19,386 nucleotides of DNA from Acidobacteriota bacterium. GTDB lineage: Bacteria; Acidobacteriota; Terriglobia; Terriglobales; Acidobacteriaceae. The stretch spans positions 1 to 19,386 of the forward strand of contig JAEYQK010000045.1 of assembly GCA_023410055.1 (NCBI GenBank). The letters are read 5' to 3'. Of the stretch, positions 1 to 9,697 are shown piece after piece. The notes below the pieces were generated by a model. The model was given only the letters and a program-made list of their open reading frames with translations, did no database searches and was not told the DNA's origin. Each line of letters starts with the position of its first letter. Position 1 is the stretch's first letter. A program made the translations under genes and the position numbers.

Positions 1-1350
1 GATAGGGGCAGATTTGATCGCGGCCACTATGATTTTAAGTTCTTGCGGCGAGAGTTCTTGGGCGAGGTTCGCACCTATGTTTTCGACGTTAATCCGAAAG
101 ACAAGGCCGGTAAGGGCCTTTTCCAAGGAAGAATCTGGGTTGAGGATCAGGACTTCAATATCGTCCGTTTCAATGGTACTTACGTAAACCCAGAGCGCTC
201 GGCCATCTATTTCCACATGGATAGCTGGCGCGAAAACATGCGCGGCGATCTATGGCTTCCGTCGCATGTCTATTGCGAGGAAGATTCTCTGCAATATGGT
301 CTCTCGCGCACACTTCGTTTCAAGTCGCAGACAAGGCTTTGGGGATACGACCTGAAAATGACAGGTCACCAGGAAGAATTCACGCAGATGGTGATTGAGA
401 ACGCCACAGACCAGACCCCAGTGGCGGAGGAAAACACCCCGGTTTTGAGTACGCGTGCATGGCAGCGTGAGGCCGAAGACAATGCGCTGGATCGGTTGGA
501 GAAAGCCGGCCTATTGTCACGCCGTGGCGAAGTCGACAAGGTACTCGAAACGGTCGTTAATAATTTGCAGATAACGAACAATCTGGACATTCAACCCGAG
601 GTTCGCTGCCGTGTGATGCTGACCACCCCTCTGGAATCATTCACGATTGGGCACACGATTGTGATCAGTCGCGGGCTATTGGACGTCCTACCCGACGAAG
701 CTACGCTCGCCATGGTGCTGGCGCACGAACTCGCACACATTGCACAAGGCGATCAGATCGACACGAAGTATGCCTTCGCAGACCGCATGGTAGCGCCGGA
801 CGAGGAGAGCTTCGAGGTCTTCCGCTTCCAGCGCGAAGAGAGGGACGAAACGACAGCAGATCAGAAGGCGGTCGAGTTCTTGAAGAATTCTCCATACAAG
901 GGCAATATGGGGAACATCGGCCTGTTTCTGCGGACCCTGCAGATGCGTGCTGGCGCTATACCGAGCCTCAATTCCCCACGCTTGGGCAACGGAATGACGA
1001 AGGGGGACAAAGTCATCCGAATGCCAGACTTGATGGCCAGCGCGCCCGAGCTGCAAATGCGCAAGCTGGACCAGATAACAGCACTGCCACTAGGTGGACG
1101 CATCCATCTTGATGCTTGGGACGATACTGTCTCCCTGGTGAAGACGAAGCCTGTTCCATTGCTTTCACAGAAGGAGAAGATGCCATTTGAGGTGACGCCT
1201 ATGATCCTGCGGTTGAAGCGGATCGTCCCTCCGGCTTCGCCAGATTCCGGAACACCGGCATCGGTTCCAGCGGCGAGTCCTGCGGGCACTAGCCCCGAAA
1301 GCCAGCAGGGGGCTCCCGTGACCACAACCAGCGGATCGAGCACAAACTAG
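1..1350 (+). CDS. M48 family zinc metalloprotease, 5' end cut by the window
   Basis: Seen: the frame is open from base 1, so the true start lies outside the window. The first usable internal start is TTG at 43, which lacks a convincing ribosome site. Numbering from 43, the first 105 residues are rich in beta strands and resemble the outer-membrane lipoprotein-sorting-like region found ahead of M48 domains in acidobacterial proteins. The peptidase motif HELAH is at residues 228-232, and a downstream glutamate near residue 269 (in RDETTAD) fits the third zinc ligand. The tail from about residue 400 is low-complexity, rich in Pro, Ser and Thr. Known: M48 enzymes are HExxH zinc proteases, and envelope members act in protein quality control. 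Inferred: a secreted or membrane-associated envelope protease; the missing N-terminus should carry the signal peptide. The substrate is unknown. Confidence 0.88.
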   Translation, partial: DRGRFDRGHYDFKFLRREFLGEVRTYVFDVNPKDKAGKGLFQGRIWVEDQDFNIVRFNGTYVNPERSAIYFHMDSWRENMRGDLWLPSHVYCEEDSLQYGLSRTLRFKSQTRLWGYDLKMTGHQEEFTQMVIENATDQTPVAEENTPVLSTRAWQREAEDNALDRLEKAGLLSRRGEVDKVLETVVNNLQITNNLDIQPEVRCRVMLTTPLESFTIGHTIVISRGLLDVLPDEATLAMVLAHELAHIAQGDQIDTKYAFADRMVAPDEESFEVFRFQREERDETTADQKAVEFLKNSPYKGNMGNIGLFLRTLQMRAGAIPSLNSPRLGNGMTKGDKVIRMPDLMASAPELQMRKLDQITALPLGGRIHLDAWDDTVSLVKTKPVPLLSQKEKMPFEVTPMILRLKRIVPPASPDSGTPASVPAASPAGTSPESQQGAPVTTTSGSSTN

Positions 1351-2040
1351 AAGCTGTGGTTATCAGGATACCCTTCGGAAGCTGCACAATCTGAGCTGCA
1401 CTCCCACTTTGAGCGGGCGGTTCTGGTCTGAGCTGCTCGCTCGTACACTCTCACGTATTCGTCAAGGGCGAGTAAAAACTAGACCAGTGGGGCGGATTAG
1501 AAGCAGACCACAAGTTTGGGACAGCGCAGCGCCTCGTACTTCTCATCCGAATCGTGCCGCGCCGAGGGATTAATCGTGTCGGGGGGTGGTGCGGGAACGA
1601 GCGACACATCATGAACCGGGCACTTTCCTTCAGCTAATCGGGCAAAGGGGTCGAGCAGCGTCTCTATGTTGTCGGACATTACGTTGAACGCCAGAACCTC
1701 ACGATGAGGATGTCTATGCGCCGCTTTACTCGTCTGGCAAACGGATTCAGCCAAAGAGCTAGACAACCACGTACACGCCATTGCGCTTCACTTCATGCAT
1801 TACAATTTCTGCCGAGTTCACAGAACCCTCCGGGTAACGCCAGCGATGGAGGCGGAACTAAACGGATCACGTCTGGACAATCCAGAGTTGGCTAGATTGA
1901 TGGGATAAAAGACAGGCCACAAGGCTTCCAGACCCTGTGGCCACTTGTGTTTCAAGCTGTACGGCGATTCACTTCGCCCTAATGCTTACTGCGCGGAAAA
2001 TCACCTAACACAGGATGATCCACCATGCGAAAGCAGCGCT
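1351..2040. other. Gap between convergent genes, no confident gene
   Basis: 690 bp separate the stop of the protease gene from the stop of the secreted nuclease gene. Apart from one doubtful small reading frame on the minus strand (1497-1679), I see no gene, no RNA gene and no terminator with a clear stem and T-run. The sequence around 1700-1900 is open on the plus strand for about 60 codons, but its composition does not look coding. Confidence 0.4.
1497..1679 (-). CDS. Possible small protein with a CPVH motif (doubtful)
   Basis: I do not recognise this with confidence. An ATG at 1679 opens a 60-residue frame that begins MSDNIETLLD and holds CPVH about 20 residues in, then a second cysteine pair in RCPKLVVCF at the very C-terminus. 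Acidobacterial genomes carry small proteins that begin with a CPxH motif and end with a second cysteine cluster, and this could be a shortened member. Against it: no good ribosome-binding site (GAGG lies about 15 bp upstream), the open frame also runs on upstream of this ATG, and the protein ends abruptly at the second cysteine cluster. It may be a decayed copy. Confidence 0.25.
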   Translation of the reverse strand: MSDNIETLLDPFARLAEGKCPVHDVSLVPAPPPDTINPSARHDSDEKYEALRCPKLVVCF

Positions 2041-5000
2041 TCAGTTCACAACTACGTCGATTGCCGCGGAAGACTGCACGACGACCTGCCGGGTTGGCGG
2101 GGCCGTGGTAGTCGAACTTCCGCAGCCTGCGAGCGAAAGCGCGAGGACCAGCAATGCCAGCGCGATCAAAGATCGACGCTTGAGTTGGCTGCCCTTGCCC
2201 ATGAGCATGAACCCGAACGGAAGCAGAGCAAAGCTCCAGGACATGGCTCTACCAATGGTCCGCATCGCTGTGGTTATCGTGTTGGTGATGGTGAACACCA
2301 CGGTGACGGGATAAGTTCCCGCCGGAGTGCTGGCGGCGGTTGTTATGGTCACAACCTTCGTCGAGTCGTTGTAAGTGCAAGTTGCGCCAGCCGGCATGTT
2401 GAAGCACTCGGCCGTTGCTTTTGCATCCGAACTGGCACCGGTGAATGCAAAGCTCACGGTCGTGCTAAGTCCGTGCGTCACCGTTACGTTCGCAACGCCT
2501 GTGACCGTTACCGAGCCCGAAGTTCCGGCCGCTGTGTCGATCGCGAACTTGAAACCATTGGAAGCGGCGGCGGAAGGTGTGGTGTTAGCCACCGTGATGG
2601 TCGCATTTCCGACCGTCGCAAGGTCGGCGGCAAGTATGGAGGCGCGCAACTCAGTCGGGCTGACGTAGGTCGTGCTCCTTGCCGCGCCGTTCCAATTTAC
2701 GGATGAGTTGGCCAAAAAGTTGCTGCCGTAGATACTCAGGGTAAATCCAGCAGCTCCGGCTTTCGCGGAACCCTGGCTGAGGCTCGTGATCACTGGTGGC
2801 GGAAACGCCGTGACCACCACGGAGACGGCATTCGATGTGCTGCCTACGAAGTTTGCGTCCCCCGCGTAAACTGCGGCGATGCTGTGAACACCAACCGTTA
2901 GCAAAGAGTCCGTGTAGGTCGCCAATCCAGAACCGTTGAAGGTTGCCGTGCCCAGAGTTGCGCTGCCGTCCTTGAACGTGACCGAACCGGTGGCTCCAGA
3001 TAGAGTAGCCGTGAACGTAACAGGGGTGCCGAAAACGACGGGAGTTGCAGATGCTTCCAGGGACACCGCAGTGCTGGCTTGATCGACAGTCAGCTTTCCG
3101 TTTACCAGGGTAACCGTGTAGTTGTCGATCCTTTGATTCGGATCAACTACCGCAGGCACAATGTCGTAAGTTCCAACCGGACTGCTTGCGGTGGCTGTCG
3201 TCGTATAGGTTGCAGAGATGCCGTCAGTTGCCAGTGCTCCGGTGATGACGCCCGTGAATGTGGGATTCGTGGCGCCGTAGGGTCTGGTTGCGTTCTGAGC
3301 GCTCAGACGCAGCGCGGCCTTGCTGACCGTCAGCGTGCCATCTGTGTTGGTGACCTTGTAGTTGCCGAGTTTGTTGTTATGGTCCACGAGCGTAGCGCGA
3401 ATGGGATAAGTCCCAACTACACTTGACGCCGTGGCAGTCGAGGCATACGTGGCGGTGATATCGTCACTATTCCGCAATCCATCGATAGTGCCGGTGAACG
3501 CTGGATCCTGCGCACCGTAGAGCCTCGCGGCATCGGCGGTAGTCACAATCAGTGGAGCTTCTGTGACCGTCAGTGTGCCGTCTGTGTTGGTAACGGAGTA
3601 ATCCGCGAGCTTGCCCTCCGGATCATTGACCGTTGCCTTGATTGGGTACTTACCAGCGTCACTGGTTGCGGTTGCGTCGGTAGAGAAGGAGAGCGTGAAA
3701 GTATCGGAGTCCTTCATGCCGGAGATAGACCCCGTGAACGTCGGATTCTCATCGCCGTAAACCTTCGAAACGCTGTCCACCACCACCGTCAGCATCGGTT
3801 TCGGGAACGTGATATATACGACGGGTTGGTCATGGTCGGAGTTGCGTTCCGGCCGCGAAGCATCGCTCGTATACGAGTACGGGAACTCCGAATTGGCGTG
3901 CGCGACTTCCACGCGATGTGGCAGAGCCGCCAGGGTGCTGTCGACGACGATGTGATCGAGTACTTGGGAGCTTCCGTTCTCGACGTACGTGTAGAGAACG
4001 CGGTCCGGCAGGCTCTGAACCAAGTCGATCAGGTTAGGATCAATCCAGTCGGTTGAAGCCAGAGTGACTTGATCGGGGGGGGCCGGGTTGCCGGTGAGGG
4101 CTCCCATCACGTCCACATAGCCATCGTTGAACTCAAACGCGTTCATGTCACCGATCGTTATGGCACTCGTCCCCTGCCGCTGCAATCCGCCAAGGATCTG
4201 GGCGAGAGCCTCTGCTTCCAGTGACCGCTTGAGGCGTGCGCAGTATCCGGTTGGCGTGTTCTGATCCACACTGATCAACGAACGCAGGTGGTTCACCAAA
4301 ATCGTGACCGGAAATTGCTGGTTGTAAGGCGTTGTAATAGTCGCATCCAACTGGAACGGACGCCGATCCCACAGGCTGAATGAACTGCACGGCGCAGCCA
4401 TCGGACTCGTATCGCCCAAGACTGCGCTTGAAACCTTGGTGACACGATCGCCACGATACAGGAACCCGACGTTCTGGGTACCGGAGATGTCACCCATCTC
4501 CAGCCGGTAATTCGGCACGGTCAGACCCTTGGACAAGGCATAGGCGTTCACTTGCTCTACGAGGCCCTGCGCCGCTGCCGTCGTGGCGACTTCTTCGAAG
4601 CCGATAATGTCCGGCATCCTCAGGATGTCGACAATTTCCATCGCAGTCTTCGTCATCTGCGGGTTGCTGCCGGTGAAGTTCAGCATGTTGTAGGAAGCAA
4701 CGGTGAATTCATTTGGGTTCGCGGCAGACAGCGCTTGGGCGTGTTTGGAAGTAGTGCCGGTTGCGCACGTGTTGATGGAGTACGCGGCAACATAATCTAT
4801 TACTCCCAGCAGGTCGCCCGAAGTATCACCAACCGAGAAGACCGCCTGGTTTGCGCAACCACTCATGTCGACGCGCACAACCTCAGGGTTTCCGTCGTAG
4901 CGAGGAACATTCGCTCCCGCATTATCTGGAAGGGTAAGTCCCTGCAGGACGCCGGGCTCGCGGAACGGGCGCGTATGGATCGCCTGCTCAGCGTAGAAAG

Positions 5001-6405
5001 CCCCGCCGTCCGTCGGTCCCGTAACCCACGTGTCGGCAAGTTTCACTCGCATGCCAGCATACTTTTCGAATTGCAGGTATTGCGAGTCCGTAGTGTTCGG
5101 GGTGATCTCGATTGCAGCCGGCAACACATTGCCTGTGGTAAGAAGACGGAGCGCCGGACTACTGATCTCCAACTGAGTCGGAGTAGCGGCTGCTGGGTAC
5201 TGTTTCAGCGTTCCCGTCACTTGCACTTCATTACCGACCACCGCTGGAGAGACTGGGGGCGAATTGGTGTAGATGAAGATGCCAAGCGAATTGATTCCGT
5301 CATACATGCTGCCGTTCGGCTCCTGCAGGTAGAAGCCGTTCGCACGCACATGGGTGACAACGCCGGTTGTCCTCACGACCGGCGGAACGAGCGCCAGATA
5401 GGAGGCCACATCTCGACGAAGCGTGTGGATGGGGGTGACAGTTACGGGAGCAGTGACGGTGAGACTGATGTTCGTGCTCGCCGTACGCGACTGTGCATCG
5501 GTCACCAATACAGACAACGTTTTTGCGCCGGCCGTAGTGTCGTTTGTAACAGTCGCCAGATATGAGAAGACACCGTCGCCAGCCGTTACGTCGCCATTGG
5601 TGCCGTCGTCATACAAGGCCTGTGCTGCGGACCCACCGATGGCTGAAAGGTCGGAGGCAACCGTGATACCTGTGCTGATCGGATTGCTGCCAGGCGTAAC
5701 GGTAACCGTCAGCAAACTCGTGGTTCCGAAATCAACAGACCAAGGATTCGCGTTGCCCACTGCACTCGGAGGAAGTGGAGGTGGGGGGCCAGTACAGGTG
5801 AACGTGTTGGAACTGTTGCGAGGAGCAACGGCGGCAGTTGCGAAATCAGCGGCGTTATTGTTGGTATCGGTGCAGCCACCGTTCGCGCGGAACACGGACA
5901 TTGTGGCATTTGGGGCAGGCGTCGCACCGCTGCCCTCAAAACAATTTGCCGTTGATCCATAGCCAACAAAGTCACCGGCTGTAGGGCACGTGCCTGTAAG
6001 CGCAGTGATACCGTTCACCAGCGCCACTTTGCCAGCGCCGGCGGCCATGCTTATACTGCCGGTCACGTCAGCAGCGGGAAGCGCGACTCCATTGCTGCCG
6101 CCGCCTTCCTTGATCAGAAGATAATGGCCTTTCTCAATCGAGCCGCTCAGCTGCGTAACCGACCAAGAGCTGCCCGTTGCCGATGCATACTGCACGCTCC
6201 AGCCGGACAGGTCCTGCGCGGCATCCCCTGAATTGTAGAGCTCGATGAAATCGTTCTGATAGCTTGCGCCAGTGTTACCGCCCGCACCGTAAACTTGGCT
6301 GATCACCACTTTCGGGCCTTGGGCCTGACCTGAAAGGACGAAGGAGAAAACGATTAGGCAGAGTAACACCAGCCTGAGCCAGAGAGAGGTTTTGGTTATA
6401 TGCAT
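2041..6405 (-). CDS. Secreted EEP-family nuclease with LTD, MBG, Ig-like and IPT domains
   Basis: Seen, in order: signal peptide (about 1-28, cut after SGQAQ); lamin-tail domain (30-160); a beta domain (210-325); an OB-fold-like stretch (335-425); an endonuclease/exonuclease/phosphatase domain (567-870); three MBG repeats of 80 residues (870-1110); an Ig-like domain (1110-1199); an IPT/TIG domain (1200-1288); another beta domain; a hydrophobic hairpin (1388-1430) with Cys1428 in LAGCG; a short beta tail. The catalytic set looks complete: N573, E604/E605, H706, D753 and N755 in GDMNA, and H858 in SDHD. Known: LTD plus OB plus EEP is the layout of extracellular nucleases of the ExeM/NucH type. 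Inferred: a secreted DNase for nutrient DNA or biofilm matrix. A phosphodiesterase with another substrate is possible. The ATG at 6405 has a pyrimidine-rich upstream stretch and no Shine-Dalgarno site. Confidence 0.85.
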   Translation of the reverse strand: MHITKTSLWLRLVLLCLIVFSFVLSGQAQGPKVVISQVYGAGGNTGASYQNDFIELYNSGDAAQDLSGWSVQYASATGSSWSVTQLSGSIEKGHYLLIKEGGGSNGVALPAADVTGSISMAAGAGKVALVNGITALTGTCPTAGDFVGYGSTANCFEGSGATPAPNATMSVFRANGGCTDTNNNAADFATAAVAPRNSSNTFTCTGPPPPLPPSAVGNANPWSVDFGTTSLLTVTVTPGSNPISTGITVASDLSAIGGSAAQALYDDGTNGDVTAGDGVFSYLATVTNDTTAGAKTLSVLVTDAQSRTASTNISLTVTAPVTVTPIHTLRRDVASYLALVPPVVRTTGVVTHVRANGFYLQEPNGSMYDGINSLGIFIYTNSPPVSPAVVGNEVQVTGTLKQYPAAATPTQLEISSPALRLLTTGNVLPAAIEITPNTTDSQYLQFEKYAGMRVKLADTWVTGPTDGGAFYAEQAIHTRPFREPGVLQGLTLPDNAGANVPRYDGNPEVVRVDMSGCANQAVFSVGDTSGDLLGVIDYVAAYSINTCATGTTSKHAQALSAANPNEFTVASYNMLNFTGSNPQMTKTAMEIVDILRMPDIIGFEEVATTAAAQGLVEQVNAYALSKGLTVPNYRLEMGDISGTQNVGFLYRGDRVTKVSSAVLGDTSPMAAPCSSFSLWDRRPFQLDATITTPYNQQFPVTILVNHLRSLISVDQNTPTGYCARLKRSLEAEALAQILGGLQRQGTSAITIGDMNAFEFNDGYVDVMGALTGNPAPPDQVTLASTDWIDPNLIDLVQSLPDRVLYTYVENGSSQVLDHIVVDSTLAALPHRVEVAHANSEFPYSYTSDASRPERNSDHDQPVVYITFPKPMLTVVVDSVSKVYGDENPTFTGSISGMKDSDTFTLSFSTDATATSDAGKYPIKATVNDPEGKLADYSVTNTDGTLTVTEAPLIVTTADAARLYGAQDPAFTGTIDGLRNSDDITATYASTATASSVVGTYPIRATLVDHNNKLGNYKVTNTDGTLTVSKAALRLSAQNATRPYGATNPTFTGVITGALATDGISATYTTTATASSPVGTYDIVPAVVDPNQRIDNYTVTLVNGKLTVDQASTAVSLEASATPVVFGTPVTFTATLSGATGSVTFKDGSATLGTATFNGSGLATYTDSLLTVGVHSIAAVYAGDANFVGSTSNAVSVVVTAFPPPVITSLSQGSAKAGAAGFTLSIYGSNFLANSSVNWNGAARSTTYVSPTELRASILAADLATVGNATITVANTTPSAAASNGFKFAIDTAAGTSGSVTVTGVANVTVTHGLSTTVSFAFTGASSDAKATAECFNMPAGATCTYNDSTKVVTITTAASTPAGTYPVTVVFTITNTITTAMRTIGRAMSWSFALLPFGFMLMGKGSQLKRRSLIALALLVLALSLAGCGSSTTTAPPTRQVVVQSSAAIDVVVN
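3070..3800 (-). repeat. Three tandem 240-bp repeats encoding MBG domains
   Basis: Inside the secreted nuclease gene, near-identical positions recur every 240 bp. The segment GACCGTCAG/GACAGTCAG lies at 3085, 3325 and 3565. Each unit encodes an 80-residue domain that opens with a YG[DA].[ND]P.FTG pattern and closes with a strand of the type DGTLTV. The copies differ by many synonymous and non-synonymous changes, so the duplication is old. Confidence 0.8.
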
Positions 6406-7003
6406 AAGAGAGGAGAAGTATGGGCGACCTTCTACTCTCCTGACAATTGACTATTTGGTTAATGCATACCCAGTGCGTTGCGGCAGCAGCGGTCGCCATC
6501 GGCCACAAGATACTGGTTTCCATCTATCACATGACCACAAGCGTGAGAACCACGACGTTGTGTTCTTCTAGCGGCACGTTGCGAAACGCGAGCCGGATGC
6601 ATTCGGTCCTGATGCCGCTTGAGGCAGGTTGCCTATTCATCTTCGTGTTCTTCAATGCCGGAGAACGGTTATCGGCGTGCGCTCGTCGAAGAAAAGCGTG
6701 CTTTGTTCAAGCATTCCAATTCTATGGCCTGATCGAGTAAGATCAAGGAAAGTGGTAAGGAAGGGAAAGGGCGATCTCGTGCGCATATACGAACGCATTC
6801 TTTCCCTTTTCTGCTACTTCGGCCGATCATTGAGAACGTCGTGGCGAACGGTATGCCCGCGGGCTAAGGAGGGAGTCGGGCGGTGCTATCGGCCATATAG
6901 CATAAGTGGCGACCAAGGTTGCACCCACTGGCGAACGTTCGACTTCAATTCTCTACCACGCGGGTTCATTGGTGCTTCGGGATTACTCCGATCCACTATC
7001 CAC
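6406..7003. other. Gap upstream of the secreted nuclease gene
   Basis: 598 bp between the start of the nuclease gene and the stop of the kinase gene, both on the minus strand. It must hold the nuclease promoter if that gene is not read through from the kinase. I see no recognisable gene product in either strand, no strong -35/-10 pair and no clear terminator. Confidence 0.4.
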
Positions 7004-9697
7004 TTACTTGCGTGTCCCGGAGCCCAATGCTTCACTGAGTTTTTGGGCTAGCACCCGGAAGCTGAACGGTTTTTCCATATAGATTTCGTCAGAATCATCT
7101 CCGGAGTTCCTTGCCACCGCGCCGTCAGCGTACCCCGAGATGTAGAACACGCGCACGTTGGGAACAATGGCTCGCACACGCTGGGCCAATTGCACTCCCG
7201 TCATGCCGGGCATTTTGATGTCAGTCACTAGGGCATCAACCCGCGGAATGGACTCTCGCATCTTCCGCAACGCCTCTTCGCCGTTGCGCGCCACCAGGAC
7301 TCGATAGCCGTATTCACTCAGGCAATCGGCGCCGGCAGCCCGAAGAGCTTCCTCATCCTCTACAAACAGCACCGTTCCTGCCCCATCCGGAGTAGAGCAA
7401 GCGGTTTCTGCGGCAATGAGATCGACCGTTTCGCTTTCCACAACCGGCAAGTAGAGTTCGAAGGTAGTCCCCTGACCCAAATCGCTGTCTACGAAGACAT
7501 ATCCGCCGTTCTGCTTTACGGCTCCGTACACGATAGATAGGCCCAATCCTGTCCCTTTGCCAAGCTCTTTTGTGGTGTAAAAAGGCTCAAAAATGTGGCC
7601 TAACGCTTCCGCCGCAATTCCAACTCCGCCATCTTTAATGGTTAACTTGACGTATAAGCCGGGAGCGATGTCTCGAACACTATTGCCGCTTTTTGTTAAG
7701 TCCAGGTTCGAAGTTCGCAGCAATAATCTTCCTCCATCGGGCATAGCATCTCGGGCATTTAACACCAGGTTCATAATCGCCTGTTCGAGGTGCGTTGGAT
7801 CGACTCTACAGGGATGCAACTCCGGCTCCAAATCAAGCACGAGGTCAATGTTTTCGCCGATCACATGCGGCAACATTTTGCCAAGTTCGGTGAGCATGGC
7901 ATTTACGTCCACAACTCGAGGAGTAATACTCTGTTTTCGGCTGAATGCCAGTAGCTGGGAAGTCAGATCGGCGGCGCGGCGACTCGCGCCCAGAATCTGT
8001 TGGCCATAAGGACGTACCGTATCTTCTGAGAGCTTGCTCAGCAGCAGTTCCGTGTAGCTACTGATCACCATCAACATATTGTTGAAGTCATGGGCCACTC
8101 CTCCAGCGAGCCTTCCGATCGCTTCCATCTTCTGCGCTTGCAGAAGCCGCTGCTGCATTTGGCGTGCCTCGGTTATGTCCTGCACGATTGACGCAACGCC
8201 GATCACCTCTCCCGAAGAATTGACAAGCGCGTTATTGTGCCACTCGCAAAGAATCGTCCTTCCATCTTTGGTCAGGTTTTCCCCGCAGCTCATCGCCTCT
8301 TCTCTGCCCTGCAAAAGTCCTCTCCAAATCTCCCATACCTTGCCTTGCTCCTGCGCTGGAACAAGTAGTTCTAGGCCATTCCTGCCGACTGCTTCTGCAT
8401 GGGCATAGCCAAAAATGCGCTCCGCTGCTGGATTCCAATCAGCAACTTGAAAATCCGTATTCCACTCGATAACAGCCAAAGGTGAAAGCATTCGATGCAG
8501 AGCTAGCTTCTGAGTGAAGGCTTCTAGTTCCGACGTACGCTGTTGGACCCGGAGTTCCAATTCAGCGTTCGCCTTCGTCAGTGCATTTTCTGCAATGCAC
8601 CGCCGCTCATCTCGTTCTCGCAACAGCGTTGCCGCCTCATCAAAGGACTTGGCGAGCTGTCCGATTTCATCAGCGCTATAGAACAACCCGGTTCGCACAT
8701 TCATATCTCCGGCGCCAAACTGTCGGGTTGCGCTCACCAGACGTGCGATCGGTTTCACAATCGCAAGCTCGCTGAAAACCCACGCCACAAGGGTGAGTGT
8801 GCTTAGCCCTAGCAAGAGCAGTAGAAGATTGTTCAGCACTTGGGAGTCGGCCTGACGGAAAATCTCCTGCTTGGGGATTCCGGTCAGGACATAGAGATAC
8901 GGCGCCTGATCGGCACCAAGGCGCAGGCGCTTGTAGGCATATATGCGCGTTGTTCCGTCCAACGATTTCCATTCCCGCAATCCCTGCTCATCGCCGGATG
9001 AGATTAGGTTGAATCCTACGCTCGACATGCGTTCGCCTTGGGGCGTCATCTCATGTCGCGGCCAACGAAAAAGACGGGTTCCGTTTCGGTCAGCGATCAA
9101 CACGGCGTAGCCGTTCGGTAGATGAAGCCGAGACACGAAGTCCTGGAACTGATCGAGACCAAAACCGGCAATGACAACAGCAATCAGACGATTATCACGG
9201 TCAAGTACTGGATAGCCATAACTCAGTCCCACCGTGTGAACAATCCGTCCTACTTGGTATTCCCCGACGGAGAAGTCAAGTTTTCCGATTGCATCCTGAA
9301 CATGTTTTCGATCAGCAAGAGTAAGCCCGGCCGGGAATGGCCGGGAGGCGGCAAATACCTGACCGTCGGGCCGCAACGCAGCAATAACGTTGAAATTAGG
9401 GTATCGCTCATGGATTTGGGCAAACAGCCGATTACAGCCCTCTACATCCAGAGTCTCAACTTCCCTTGCGTGGGCGAGGGCTGGAAGTAACGTTGCAGCG
9501 ATGTTCGACAATTGCTCCTGTTGAGCAGCAAGACTCTGGGTTAACAGCAATGCATGGTCTTCCGCTTTGCGGATTTCCCGCTTTCGCAAGTCGATGCCTT
9601 TGATAGCTATCCCAACGGCGCAAGGAACAAAGAAGATTAACAACAGAACCGCGAACTTCCGTCGGAGTGGCCAAACGAAGTGCTTTCTCTTGTCCAT
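7004..9697 (-). CDS. Hybrid sensor histidine kinase (Cache-HAMP-PAS-HisKA-HATPase-REC)
   Basis: Seen: membrane helix at about residues 14-32; a periplasmic Cache-type sensor region (40-275); a second helix (285-312); HAMP (about 312-360); a short coiled coil (365-392); PAS (about 398-510); HisKA with the phospho-acceptor H536 in VAHDFNN; HATPase with the N-box at N643/N647, then DGGVGI and KGTGLGLS; and a C-terminal receiver domain with phospho-acceptor D826 in TDIKMPG and a conserved EKP lysine. Known: hybrid kinases of this layout sense small ligands outside the membrane and pass phosphate to their own receiver, then usually to a separate phosphotransfer protein. Inferred: an orphan kinase, since no response regulator lies next to it. 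The ATG at 9697 is the natural start because the membrane helix follows it at once, though no clear Shine-Dalgarno site precedes it. It is divergent from the cas genes; no functional link is shown. Confidence 0.93.
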   Translation of the reverse strand: MDKRKHFVWPLRRKFAVLLLIFFVPCAVGIAIKGIDLRKREIRKAEDHALLLTQSLAAQQEQLSNIAATLLPALAHAREVETLDVEGCNRLFAQIHERYPNFNVIAALRPDGQVFAASRPFPAGLTLADRKHVQDAIGKLDFSVGEYQVGRIVHTVGLSYGYPVLDRDNRLIAVVIAGFGLDQFQDFVSRLHLPNGYAVLIADRNGTRLFRWPRHEMTPQGERMSSVGFNLISSGDEQGLREWKSLDGTTRIYAYKRLRLGADQAPYLYVLTGIPKQEIFRQADSQVLNNLLLLLLGLSTLTLVAWVFSELAIVKPIARLVSATRQFGAGDMNVRTGLFYSADEIGQLAKSFDEAATLLRERDERRCIAENALTKANAELELRVQQRTSELEAFTQKLALHRMLSPLAVIEWNTDFQVADWNPAAERIFGYAHAEAVGRNGLELLVPAQEQGKVWEIWRGLLQGREEAMSCGENLTKDGRTILCEWHNNALVNSSGEVIGVASIVQDITEARQMQQRLLQAQKMEAIGRLAGGVAHDFNNMLMVISSYTELLLSKLSEDTVRPYGQQILGASRRAADLTSQLLAFSRKQSITPRVVDVNAMLTELGKMLPHVIGENIDLVLDLEPELHPCRVDPTHLEQAIMNLVLNARDAMPDGGRLLLRTSNLDLTKSGNSVRDIAPGLYVKLTIKDGGVGIAAEALGHIFEPFYTTKELGKGTGLGLSIVYGAVKQNGGYVFVDSDLGQGTTFELYLPVVESETVDLIAAETACSTPDGAGTVLFVEDEEALRAAGADCLSEYGYRVLVARNGEEALRKMRESIPRVDALVTDIKMPGMTGVQLAQRVRAIVPNVRVFYISGYADGAVARNSGDDSDEIYMEKPFSFRVLAQKLSEALGSGTRK

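Noticed and set aside
4552..5565. 337-codon plus-strand open frame inside the secreted nuclease gene
   Set aside because: It is antisense to the nuclease catalytic domain, whose motifs are intact, and its product is an Arg-rich shadow.
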